NCBI GenBank assembly: GCA_949840605.1
Contig: CATKXN010000076.1
Location: 1 to 13,032, forward strand
Direction of reading: 5' to 3'
DNA: 13,032 bases
Origin: an uncultured Alistipes sp.
GTDB lineage: Bacteria; Bacteroidota; Bacteroidia; Bacteroidales; Rikenellaceae
Both the position numbers and the translations under genes were made by a program. How positions within the stretch are numbered: position 1 is the stretch's first letter; every line of letters begins with the position of its first letter. Shown here piece after piece: positions 1-6,113 of the stretch. The notes beneath the pieces were generated by a model, which was not told where the DNA came from, did not search any database, and was given only the letters and a program-made list of their open reading frames with translations.

Positions 1-100
1 AGGGGCTGTCTAACAAGTCCCCGAAAATGAAAATCACCCCTGCCAGAGCTTGTTCTGACGGGGGTGAAATCGTAAAATTCGGACTTGTTAGACAGCCCCT
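1..100. repeat. MITE-like 100-bp element with perfect 20-bp terminal inverted repeats
   Basis: Bases 1-20 (AGGGGCTGTCTAACAAGTCC) are the exact reverse complement of bases 81-100. The arms enclose 60 bp with no coding potential and a second, inner hairpin (34-67). Two perfect 20-bp ends so close together, with no transposase, are typical of a miniature inverted-repeat element or the fused ends of an insertion sequence. The family was not identified. The right end lies 5 bp beyond the stop codon of the AraC-type gene. A target-site duplication cannot be tested because the left flank is outside the window. The alternative is one large terminator structure, but a 60-base loop is unusual for that. 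Confidence 0.7.
34..67 (-). terminator. Terminator-like hairpin downstream of the AraC-type gene
   Basis: Bases 34-47 pair with 54-67 (14-bp stem with two mismatches, 6-base loop). Read on the minus strand, the stem ends in GGGGTGA and runs straight into TTTTCATTTT, which resembles a rho-independent terminator for the regulator gene at 106-1005. Read on the plus strand there is no T tract, so it is oriented for minus-strand transcripts. It lies inside the inverted-repeat element, which would then supply the terminator. Confidence 0.45.
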
Positions 101-105
101 TTGTT

Positions 106-1005
106 TCAGGCATTCAGCATCCGATAATCATTGGGGGTACATCCCGCTATTTTCTTGAACCAACGGCTGAAATGCTGCGGGTAGGGAAATCCCAGTTCGT
201 AGGATATTTCACTGATGGATTTCGATGTGTCGAACATCCGCTCCTTCGCCACGTCGAGCATCTTCTGCTGAATGTGTTTCAGGGCGGACATTCCGGTCTC
301 CTTCTTCACGAGGTCGCTGAAATAGTTGGCCGAAAGGCAAAGCGTGTCAGCACAGTACTGTACCGATGGCATCCCTTGTTCGGCGGCCTTGCCCGAGGCG
401 AAATAGTCGTCCAACAGGTTCTCGAAGCGGGTCAGGATATCGTGGTTGGCATTTTCACGGGTGATGAACTGACGATCGTAGAAACGGATGCAGTAGTCGA
501 GCAGCAGTTTGATGTTGTCGGCGATCAGCGATTTGCTGTGCTTATCGACGGGATATTGCAGTTCCGTGCGGATTTTCGCCATGCATTCGATGACCGTGCG
601 CCGCTCCTGCTCCGAGAGGTGAAGGGCTTCGTTGGCGTTATAGGCGAAATAAGAATACTCCTTCATCATGCCCGCCAGCGGCGTACCGCGCAGAAATTCG
701 GGATGAAAGGTCAATATCCATCCCTCGGGCTGGTGCAACTGTCCGTCGTCTTCCGAACCCAACACCTGACCGGGAGCGAGAAACAGCATGGTTCCCCGCT
801 GGTAGTCGTAGATGCTCTGCCCGTATTTCAAACTGCCGCACACGGCATCTTTCAGCAAGACGGCATACAAGCCGTATAACTTCCGGCCATAACGCAGCGG
901 CTTCGCCAGGCTTCCTTCGATGACGCTGACCAGCGGGTGGCAGGTCTCCACCCCGAAATAATCGTTGTACTGCTGGACGGTGTCTATTTTCATGATGTCG
1001 CTCAT
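106..1005 (-). CDS. AraC-family transcriptional regulator
   Basis: This 299-residue protein is a one-component DNA-binding regulator. Residues about 1-175 form a variable N-terminal sensing domain, with a cupin-like stretch around GTMLFLAPGQV (71-81). Residues about 195-297 form the double helix-turn-helix AraC domain; the signature GFPYPQHFSRWFKK followed by GCTPNDYR is at 272-295. The start at 1005 gives a full-length family member; a second ATG at 993 would remove only four residues. The gene is transcribed away from the oxidoreductase operon that begins at 1242, and the two share a 236-bp intergenic region with nested inverted repeats. This layout suggests it controls that operon and probably itself. 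The effector is unknown. An analogous arrangement is E. coli YqhC, an AraC-type activator of an aldo/keto reductase gene under aldehyde stress, but that is analogy only. The family is certain; the regulon is inferred. Confidence 0.93.
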   Translation of the reverse strand: MSDIMKIDTVQQYNDYFGVETCHPLVSVIEGSLAKPLRYGRKLYGLYAVLLKDAVCGSLKYGQSIYDYQRGTMLFLAPGQVLGSEDDGQLHQPEGWILTFHPEFLRGTPLAGMMKEYSYFAYNANEALHLSEQERRTVIECMAKIRTELQYPVDKHSKSLIADNIKLLLDYCIRFYDRQFITRENANHDILTRFENLLDDYFASGKAAEQGMPSVQYCADTLCLSANYFSDLVKKETGMSALKHIQQKMLDVAKERMFDTSKSISEISYELGFPYPQHFSRWFKKIAGCTPNDYRMLNA

Positions 1006-1029
1006 AATCCATTCTCTTTAATCCGATTA

Positions 1030-1037
1030 CAAATATA
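1030..1037 (-). promoter_or_regulatory. Candidate Bacteroidetes -7 box for the AraC-type gene
   Basis: The minus strand reads TATATTTG here, an exact match to the Bacteroidetes -7 consensus TAnnTTTG. Transcription would start near 1025, about 20 bases before the ATG at 1005. No TTTG -33 element is visible at 19-21 bases upstream. A second minus-strand match, TACCTTTG, lies at 1080-1087 and could be an upstream start. Confidence 0.4.
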
Positions 1038-1093
1038 ACGTATTTTCACAACGGATCTCCATTCCGCTTTCAATCATTGCAAAGGTACGAACA

Positions 1094-1214
1094 CCCGCCG
1101 GTACGGCATGTATCGAAATCACCTGTCAGATGACCAATTTCACAGATATGCCGACGGCATATTCCCGCAATCGGTAAAATTGGTTATACAAACCGTAGAA
1201 TTGATACCGGCGGG
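1094..1214. promoter_or_regulatory. Nested inverted repeats in the divergent intergenic region (candidate operator)
   Basis: Three perfect inverted repeats are nested. The outer pair is CCCGCCGGTA at 1094-1103 with TACCGGCGGG at 1205-1214. The middle pair is ACCAATTT at 1133-1140 with AAATTGGT at 1177-1184. The inner pair is ATATGCCG at 1146-1153 with CGGCATAT at 1155-1162. The outer and inner repeats share the same centre, base 1154. The heptamer ACGGCAT also occurs twice as a direct repeat (1103-1109 and 1154-1160). The region lies between the regulator and the operon it probably controls, so these are candidate operator sites. Binding is inferred only. Confidence 0.45.
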
Positions 1215-1229
1215 ATGGAAGGGACGCTG

Positions 1230-1237
1230 TAATTTTG
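1230..1237 (+). promoter_or_regulatory. Candidate -7 box of the oxidoreductase operon
   Basis: TAATTTTG matches TAnnTTTG exactly. A TTG at 1201-1203 is 26 bases upstream, longer than the usual 19-21, so a good -33 element is missing, as expected for a promoter that needs an activator. The box ends only 4 bases before the ATG at 1242, which would make that ATG nearly leaderless. The in-frame ATG at 1278 would instead have a leader of about 35 bases. Confidence 0.4.
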
Positions 1238-1241
1238 CAAT

Positions 1242-2426
1242 ATGAAAAAAGAGCGGAACAATGAAATCCGTCCGAAGATGAGCTGCCGGGGATTTCTGAA
1301 ATTGGCGGCAGTTACGGGTGCTGCCGTATGTATGGAACCTACTTTGAATAAAGTTTCGGCAGCCGAAAAGGCTCTGACCGGACACAGCATGAAAGAGATT
1401 CCGGCAGGCATGGCGGCGGTACGGGCGCAGCGCATGTTAGGTAACGGCAAGGCGGCTTTCACCGTCTCGGCAATGGGCTTCGGCTGCATGGGGCTGAACC
1501 ACCACCGCAGTCAGTCGCCCGACGAGAAGGCGTGCATCCGGCTGGTTCACGAAGCCGTCGAACGGGGCGTGACGCTCTTCGACACAGCCGAGAGTTACGG
1601 TTATCACAAAAACGAAATCCTGACGGGAAAGGCGCTGAAAGGTCATACCGACCGGGTATTCGTTTCGTCGAAATTCGGACATAAATTCGTGAACGGCGTG
1701 CAGGTCAAGACCGAAGAGGACAGCTCGCCTGCCAACATCCGCCGCGTGTGCGAAAACTCGCTCCGCAACCTCGGCGTCGAAACGCTCGGCCTATTCTATC
1801 AGCATCGCAGCGACCCGAATACGCCTATCGAGGTCGTGGCGGAAACATGCGCAGAACTGATTAAGGAGGGAAAGATACTGCATTGGGGGATGTGCGAGGT
1901 CAATGCGGAAACGATTCGCCGGGCGCACAAAATCTGCCCCGTCACGGCGATTCAGAGCGAATACCACCTGATGCACCGCACGGTCGAGGAGAACGGCGTA
2001 CTGGCACTCTGTGAGGAAATGGGTATCGGTTTCGTGCCGTACAGTCCGCTCAACCGGGGATTCCTCGGCGGGCTTATCAATGAATACACGCAGTTCGACG
2101 CAACGAACGACAACCGCCAAACGCTGCCGCGTTTCCAGCCCGACGCCATCCGCGCCAACACCCGTATTGTGGAGGTGCTGAACGCTTTCGGCAGAACGAG
2201 GGGCATCACGCCCGCGCAGGTGGCGTTGGCATGGCTGATGAACAAGCGACCGTTCATCGTTCCCATTCCCGGCACGACGAAACGCTCGCACCTCGAAGAG
2301 AACCTGCGTACCGGCGACATCGTGTTTACGGCGGAAGAAATGGCGGAACTGGAACAAGCCGTCGCCGTCATCCCGGTAGTGGGCAGCCGTTACGATGCCT
2401 TGCAGGAATCGAAGATACAAAAATAG
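1242..2426 (+). CDS. Aldo/keto reductase with N-terminal twin-arginine-like export segment
   Basis: This 394-residue protein should be an NADPH-dependent aldo/keto reductase that reduces carbonyl compounds. The TIM-barrel tetrad is intact: D114 and Y119 (DTAESYG), K144 (SSKFG) and H188 (LFYQHRSDP). The C-terminal nucleotide-binding motif is at PGTTKRS (343-349). The first ~45 residues precede the barrel and resemble a Tat signal: SCRGFLK then a hydrophobic run LAAVTGAAV, ending near SAAEK. Only one arginine of the expected pair is present (C-R in place of R-R), so Tat use is uncertain; the protein may be exported, membrane-held or cytoplasmic. The start could be 1242 or the in-frame ATG at 1278, since a -7 box ends at 1237. 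It is the first gene of the operon; the hydrolase gene follows after 8 bases. The AKR family is certain; substrate unknown. Confidence 0.92.
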   Translation: MKKERNNEIRPKMSCRGFLKLAAVTGAAVCMEPTLNKVSAAEKALTGHSMKEIPAGMAAVRAQRMLGNGKAAFTVSAMGFGCMGLNHHRSQSPDEKACIRLVHEAVERGVTLFDTAESYGYHKNEILTGKALKGHTDRVFVSSKFGHKFVNGVQVKTEEDSSPANIRRVCENSLRNLGVETLGLFYQHRSDPNTPIEVVAETCAELIKEGKILHWGMCEVNAETIRRAHKICPVTAIQSEYHLMHRTVEENGVLALCEEMGIGFVPYSPLNRGFLGGLINEYTQFDATNDNRQTLPRFQPDAIRANTRIVEVLNAFGRTRGITPAQVALAWLMNKRPFIVPIPGTTKRSHLEENLRTGDIVFTAEEMAELEQAVAVIPVVGSRYDALQESKIQK

Positions 2427-2434
2427 AGACTGCT

Positions 2435-3466
2435 ATGAACAAGACGATTCTTTTCTGTATAGTTACGGCGGCTTGGCTGGCGGGATGCGGAATGCAAGAG
2501 GACAGCATCCTGCGCATCGAGGAACAAGGCAGTTTTGCCGTAGGCGGCACGGTGCTGACCGATTCGTCAGGACGCACCTTTCACGGCGACCATGCCTACG
2601 TGTTCTATCAGAAGCCGGTCGGTGCGCGGCGGTATCCGCTCGTATTCGCCCACGGCGTGGGTCAGTTCTCCAAGACGTGGGAGACGACGCCCGACGGACG
2701 CGAGGGATTTCAGAACATCTTCCTGCGGCGCGGTTTTACGACCTATCTTGTCGATCAGCCCCGGCGCGGCAATGCCGGACGGAGTACGGAGGAGGCGACG
2801 ATTTTCCCCGCTTTCGATGAAGAAGTATGGTTCAACCGCTTCCGGGTGGGGATTTGGCCCGATTATTTCGAGGGCGTGCAGTTCAGCCGCGACGAGGAGG
2901 CTTTGAACCAGTATTTCCGCCAGATGACACCCAATGTCGGTCCGGTCGATTTCGAGGTCTATTCCGATGCCTATGCCTCCTTGTTCGACAAGATAGGTCC
3001 GGCGATATTCGTCACCCACTCGCAGGGCGGTCCCGTCGGCTGGCGGACGCTGCTGAAGACGGACAATATCCGGGCGATCGTTTCCTACGAGCCGGGCGGC
3101 GGCATTCCGTTTCCCGAAGGGCAGGTTCCCGAGGAGGGCAAGGTGCTGACCCTCTCGAAGAAAACGGAGGGCATGGAGGTTCCGATGTCCGATTTCAGGA
3201 AGTACACCGAAATCCCCATCATCGTCTATTACGGCGACAATCTGCTCGAGACGGACGAACGCCCCGAAATCTACGAGTGGACGCGCCGCCTGCACCTGAT
3301 GCGCCGGTGGGCGGAGATGCTCAACGACTTGGGCGGCGATGTGACAGTCGTTCACCTGCCCGAAATCGGACTGCACGGCAACACCCACTTCCCGATGTCG
3401 GACCTGAACAATGTCGAGGTGGCAGACCATCTGTCGAAGTGGCTGCATGAGAAAAAGTTGGACTAA
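2435..3466 (+). CDS. Alpha/beta-hydrolase lipoprotein, esterase 713-like
   Basis: A 343-residue predicted lipoprotein: a hydrophobic N-terminus ends in the lipobox LAGC, with C18 the lipidated residue, followed by GMQED. The hydrolase core shows the oxyanion-hole segment LVFAHGVGQ (69-77), the nucleophile elbow THSQGG with S196, an acidic candidate E219 (SYEPGG) and the catalytic His H318 in HGNTHFPM (314-321). The order Ser, Glu directly after the next strand, then His in a GN(T/S)H motif is that of the Alcaligenes esterase 713 family. It probably cleaves an ester or lactone in the envelope; the substrate is unknown. The reading frame stays open upstream into the aldo/keto reductase gene to 2231, but 2435 is chosen because the signal peptide begins there. 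It lies 8 bases after the reductase and 15 before the flavodoxin gene, so it is co-transcribed. Confidence 0.88.
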   Translation: MNKTILFCIVTAAWLAGCGMQEDSILRIEEQGSFAVGGTVLTDSSGRTFHGDHAYVFYQKPVGARRYPLVFAHGVGQFSKTWETTPDGREGFQNIFLRRGFTTYLVDQPRRGNAGRSTEEATIFPAFDEEVWFNRFRVGIWPDYFEGVQFSRDEEALNQYFRQMTPNVGPVDFEVYSDAYASLFDKIGPAIFVTHSQGGPVGWRTLLKTDNIRAIVSYEPGGGIPFPEGQVPEEGKVLTLSKKTEGMEVPMSDFRKYTEIPIIVYYGDNLLETDERPEIYEWTRRLHLMRRWAEMLNDLGGDVTVVHLPEIGLHGNTHFPMSDLNNVEVADHLSKWLHEKKLD

Positions 3467-3481
3467 AAAACAAAGTGCGAT

Positions 3482-4519
3482 ATGAAAAAATGGTTATATA
3501 TCCCGCTCCTGTTGCTGACTTTGCTGTCGCAAACCGCCTGCGGAGGCCATGACGAAGAGCCGATTATCCCGGAACAACCCGAAACGCCCGAACAGCCCGG
3601 CGGCGGTGACAACCACGATACACCGACTCCCGGAGGCAACGGCAAGTATCTGGTACTCTACTGCTCACGCACGAGCAACACCGAGCGTGTGGCGCAACAG
3701 ATTCGGACGACGCTCGACTGCGACATGCTGGAGGTCGAACCCGAAACGCCCTACGACAACGATTACCATTCGATGCTCTCACGCGCGCAGGCCGAGTTGG
3801 CGGCTATCCGTCAGGGCGATTATCCGCCTATCAAAACGTCGGTCGAAAATTTCGATGCCTACGACATCGTATTCGTAGGCTATCCCATCTGGCACGGCAG
3901 CATGGCAACTCCCATGCAAACTTTTCTGCATGAGCATGCGGAAAAACTTGCCGGCAAGCGGATTGCCCTGTTCGCCACGAGCGGCAGCAGCGGCATCTCC
4001 ACTTCGGTCCGTGAAGCACGCACTCTGTGCTCCGATGCAACGGTAATAGAACAGGCATTGTTATTGACCTCTTCGACCCTCTCCCAAACGACAACCCGTG
4101 TTCCGGCATGGCTCGAAGCAATCGGAGCGAGCCGGAACGAATCGGAGGCGACCTCCCTGAAAGTGAACATCACGGTCGGCGACCGCACGATTACCGCCAC
4201 CATGGAGGACCATGCCGCAGGCAGGGATTTCCTATCCCGTCTGCCGTTGGAGGTTACGCTGAGCGACTACAACAACACGACCGAAAAAATCTTTTACCCC
4301 ACGCCGGCGCTGACGACCGAAGGAGTAACGCGCGGTTGCGCTCCCACGCCCGGCGACATCACGATTTATGCCCCTTGGGGCAATGTGGCGATTTTCTGCA
4401 AGAGCTGGCCGCACAGCAATGATTTGATAAAGATAGGTCGTATCGACAGGAACGGCATCGAAACCTTGACTGTCGGCGGCGATATACGGGTAAAAATAGA
4501 ATATCAGCAAGAATTATGA
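3482..4519 (+). CDS. Flavodoxin / cyclophilin-like fusion lipoprotein
   Basis: A 345-residue, two-domain exported protein. Residues 1-20 form a signal peptide ending in QTAC (lipidation at C20; the -3 position is Gln, not the usual Leu, so the lipobox is imperfect). A Pro/Glu/Gly linker spans about 24-54. A flavodoxin-like domain (about 55-213) begins with a strand and FMN phosphate loop, VLYCSRTSNTER (58-69), and has the FVGYPIWHGSMATPM segment typical of flavodoxin_4 proteins. The C-terminal domain (about 226-345: VNITVGDRTITATMEDHAAGRDF, LPLEVTLSDY, PGDITIYAPWGNVAIF) matches the bacterial cyclophilin-like fold often found in such operons; isomerase activity is not implied. It probably binds FMN and transfers electrons or reduces quinone-like molecules in the envelope. 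Its stop overlaps the next ATG in ATGA. Confidence 0.87.
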   Translation: MKKWLYIPLLLLTLLSQTACGGHDEEPIIPEQPETPEQPGGGDNHDTPTPGGNGKYLVLYCSRTSNTERVAQQIRTTLDCDMLEVEPETPYDNDYHSMLSRAQAELAAIRQGDYPPIKTSVENFDAYDIVFVGYPIWHGSMATPMQTFLHEHAEKLAGKRIALFATSGSSGISTSVREARTLCSDATVIEQALLLTSSTLSQTTTRVPAWLEAIGASRNESEATSLKVNITVGDRTITATMEDHAAGRDFLSRLPLEVTLSDYNNTTEKIFYPTPALTTEGVTRGCAPTPGDITIYAPWGNVAIFCKSWPHSNDLIKIGRIDRNGIETLTVGGDIRVKIEYQQEL

Positions 4520-5076
4520 ATATCGAAGAATTCAAAGAATATGTAAATACGAAGCAGGCACTCGACACGGAAGAGATACACCGCTTCATGGACGAGATGA
4601 GCGACGAGGCGCGCCGCGTCACGTTCCGTTTGAATACAGCTTACCATACGCCCGATGAAGTGCGCGGATTGCTCTCCGAACTGTTCGGCTATCGGGTGCC
4701 GCAATCGCTGCGTGTCTTTCCTCCGTTCTACGCCGATTTCGGCAAGAACATCGTCGTCGGCGAACATGTGTTTATCAATGCCTGCTGCCATTTTCAGGAC
4801 CACGGCGGCGTGACGATTGGCGACGGATGCCAAATCGGGCATAACGTTGTATTCGCCACACTCAACCACGGACTTGCCCCCGAAGACCGCAGCCACACCT
4901 ATCCCGCGCCCATCGTGCTGGGCAGGAACGTATGGGTAGGTTCGAACGCCGCGATTCTGCAAGGCGTGACCGTCGGCGACAATGCCGTCATTGCGGCGGG
5001 TGCCGTCGTAACGAAAAGTGTGCCGGCGAATACGGTCGTCGGAGGTGTTCCGGCAAAATTCATGAAGTCAATCTAA
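4516..5076 (+). CDS. Hexapeptide-repeat O-acetyltransferase (maltose/galactoside/NodL type)
   Basis: A 186-residue acetyl-CoA-dependent sugar O-acetyltransferase of the LacA/Maa/NodL group. An N-terminal helical segment (about 1-60) is followed by the left-handed beta-helix, with hexapeptide repeats visible in GVTIGDGCQIGHNVVF (98-113) and VWVGSNAAILQGVTVGDNAVIAAGAVV (139-165). H118 in TLNHGLAPEDR corresponds to the catalytic His of LacA-type enzymes. The C-terminus, VVGGVPAKFMKSI, is standard. No export signal is visible, so it is cytoplasmic, unlike most neighbours. The start is fixed by the 4-base ATGA overlap with the flavodoxin gene, a sign of translational coupling. The natural acceptor is unknown; in this setting it may acetylate a sugar or another hydroxyl compound handled by the operon. 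Confidence 0.92.
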   Translation: MNIEEFKEYVNTKQALDTEEIHRFMDEMSDEARRVTFRLNTAYHTPDEVRGLLSELFGYRVPQSLRVFPPFYADFGKNIVVGEHVFINACCHFQDHGGVTIGDGCQIGHNVVFATLNHGLAPEDRSHTYPAPIVLGRNVWVGSNAAILQGVTVGDNAVIAAGAVVTKSVPANTVVGGVPAKFMKSI

Positions 5077-5168
5077 AGAAATATGTCAAGAATCGCATTG
5101 AGTGTGCTGCTTCTGTTCGGGCAGCTGTCTTGCGGAACGGCAGAGAGAAACAAAACAAACAGCCCCAA

Positions 5169-5274
5169 TATCATGGAAACAGAAAAGAAGAATCTCGGAA
5201 GCCTGCAGGCTCTTTACTTTGAACGATCAATTATTGCAGACGTATTTATAAAATATTCGTTATCATGGAAACAG
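5169..5274. repeat. 14-bp direct repeats around the start of the second aldo/keto reductase
   Basis: TATCATGGAAACAG occurs at 5169-5182 and again at 5261-5274, a period of 92 bases. Each copy contains an ATG followed by GAAACA (Met-Glu-Thr). The first ATG is in frame with the lipoprotein-leader ORF at 5083 and the second is the reductase start. Since 92 is not a multiple of three, the unit shifts the frame. A 12-base perfect palindrome, AGCCTGCAGGCT, lies inside at 5200-5211. Confidence 0.75.
5218..5250 (+). promoter_or_regulatory. Possible internal promoter before the second aldo/keto reductase
   Basis: TTTG at 5218-5221 is followed after 21 bases by TATTTATA at 5243-5250, which agrees with the Bacteroidetes -7 box TAnnTTTG at all but two fixed positions. 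The spacing is right. Transcription would start around 5255-5258, leaving a very short leader before the ATG at 5265. The whole element lies within the 92-base repeat unit. It is speculative, since A/T-rich matches of this quality arise by chance. Confidence 0.25.
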
Positions 5275-6110
5275 TAAAATTACACAACGGCGTCGAAATG
5301 CCGATTCTCGGCTACGGCGTCTATCAGGTGACACCCGAGGAGTGCGAACGGTGCGTCGCAGATGCTCTGAGCGTCGGTTATCGCTCGCTCGACACGGCGC
5401 AGGCTTATTTCAACGAACAGAACGTGGGCGATGCCATACGCAAGAGCGGTATTCCCCGCAGCGAAATCTTCCTGACCACGAAGGTCTGGATAACCAACGC
5501 CGGCGAGGAGCGGGCGGCACGTTCCATCGACGAATCGCTGCGCAAGTTGCAGGCCGATTACGTGGATCTGCTGCTCATCCACCAGCCGTTCGGTGACTAT
5601 TACGGGACGTGGCGGGCGATGGAGGCCGCCTACAAGGCTGGAAAGGCACGCGCCATCGGTGTGTCGAACTTCTATCCCGACCGCTTTATCGACCTGGCCG
5701 AACATGTGGAGATCAAACCGATGATCAATCAGGTAGAAACGCACGTGTTCAACCAGCAGCGCAAGGCGCAGGAGATCATGGAGCGCTACGGAACCCGCAT
5801 CATGTCGTGGGGACCTTTCGCCGAGGGGCGGAACAATCTGTTCACGAATCCCGTGCTGGTAAACATCGGTGAGAAATACGGCAAGAGTTCGGCGCAGGTC
5901 GCTCTGCGCTATCTGATTCAACGGGGCGTCATCGTGATTCCGAAATCGACACATATCGAGCGGATGCGTCAGAACATGGAGGTGTTCGACTTCGCGCTTG
6001 CGGACGACGATATGGCGGCAATCGCTGCTTTGGACAGCGGAAAAAGCCTTTTCTTCTCGCATTATGACCCGGAGTTCGTCAATTATCTACTGACTTTCAA
6101 AGCGGATTGA
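5265..6110 (+). CDS. Aldo/keto reductase, 2,5-diketo-D-gluconate reductase type
   Basis: A 281-residue NADPH-dependent carbonyl reductase of the AKR5/DkgA-like group, of standard length for a cytoplasmic enzyme. The catalytic tetrad is complete: D43 and Y48 (LDTAQAYFNE), K73 (TTKVW) and H106 (LLIHQPFGDYYG). The cofactor-binding motif VIPKSTHIERMRQN is at 224-237. No export signal is present from this start. Upstream, a separate lipoprotein leader (5083) lies out of frame behind a 92-base repeat unit, so an ancestral or alternative lipidated form is possible. The next gene begins only 3 bases after the stop. Substrates of this group include methylglyoxal, other aldehydes and diketo sugars; the true one here is unknown. 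It is only a distant relative of the first reductase of the operon (shorter, different C-terminal cofactor motif). Confidence 0.93.
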   Translation: METVKLHNGVEMPILGYGVYQVTPEECERCVADALSVGYRSLDTAQAYFNEQNVGDAIRKSGIPRSEIFLTTKVWITNAGEERAARSIDESLRKLQADYVDLLLIHQPFGDYYGTWRAMEAAYKAGKARAIGVSNFYPDRFIDLAEHVEIKPMINQVETHVFNQQRKAQEIMERYGTRIMSWGPFAEGRNNLFTNPVLVNIGEKYGKSSAQVALRYLIQRGVIVIPKSTHIERMRQNMEVFDFALADDDMAAIAALDSGKSLFFSHYDPEFVNYLLTFKAD

Positions 6111-6113
6111 TTT

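Larger units (their letters stand above)
5083..5277 (+). pseudogene. Short lipoprotein-leader ORF, possibly a detached leader of the next gene
   Basis: A 64-codon frame begins 6 bases after the acetyltransferase stop. Residues 1-17 look like a lipoprotein signal (MSRIALSVLLLFGQLSCG, cysteine at 17, imperfect lipobox QLSC). The following sequence is polar and resembles no known domain, and the frame ends 13 bases inside the next gene. A 14-base direct repeat (5169-5182 and 5261-5274) brackets its second half. If one 92-base unit were absent, residues 1-30 would run in frame into METVKLHNG, the start of the reductase at 5265, giving a 311-residue lipoprotein. It may therefore be a broken leader of that gene. 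It could also be a genuine small lipoprotein. Identity unresolved. Confidence 0.4.

Noticed and set aside
85..879. Open plus-strand frame of 264 codons opposite the regulator
   Set aside because: It lies antisense to a clear AraC-family gene, its ATG is inside the inverted-repeat element, and the protein resembles no family.
2231..2434. Upstream extension of the hydrolase frame into the aldo/keto reductase gene
   Set aside because: It overlaps the end of a complete gene and would bury the lipoprotein signal that begins at 2435.
2567..3448. Open minus-strand frame opposite the hydrolase gene
   Set aside because: Antisense to a protein with a complete catalytic triad and lipobox; the open frame follows from GC-rich codon bias.
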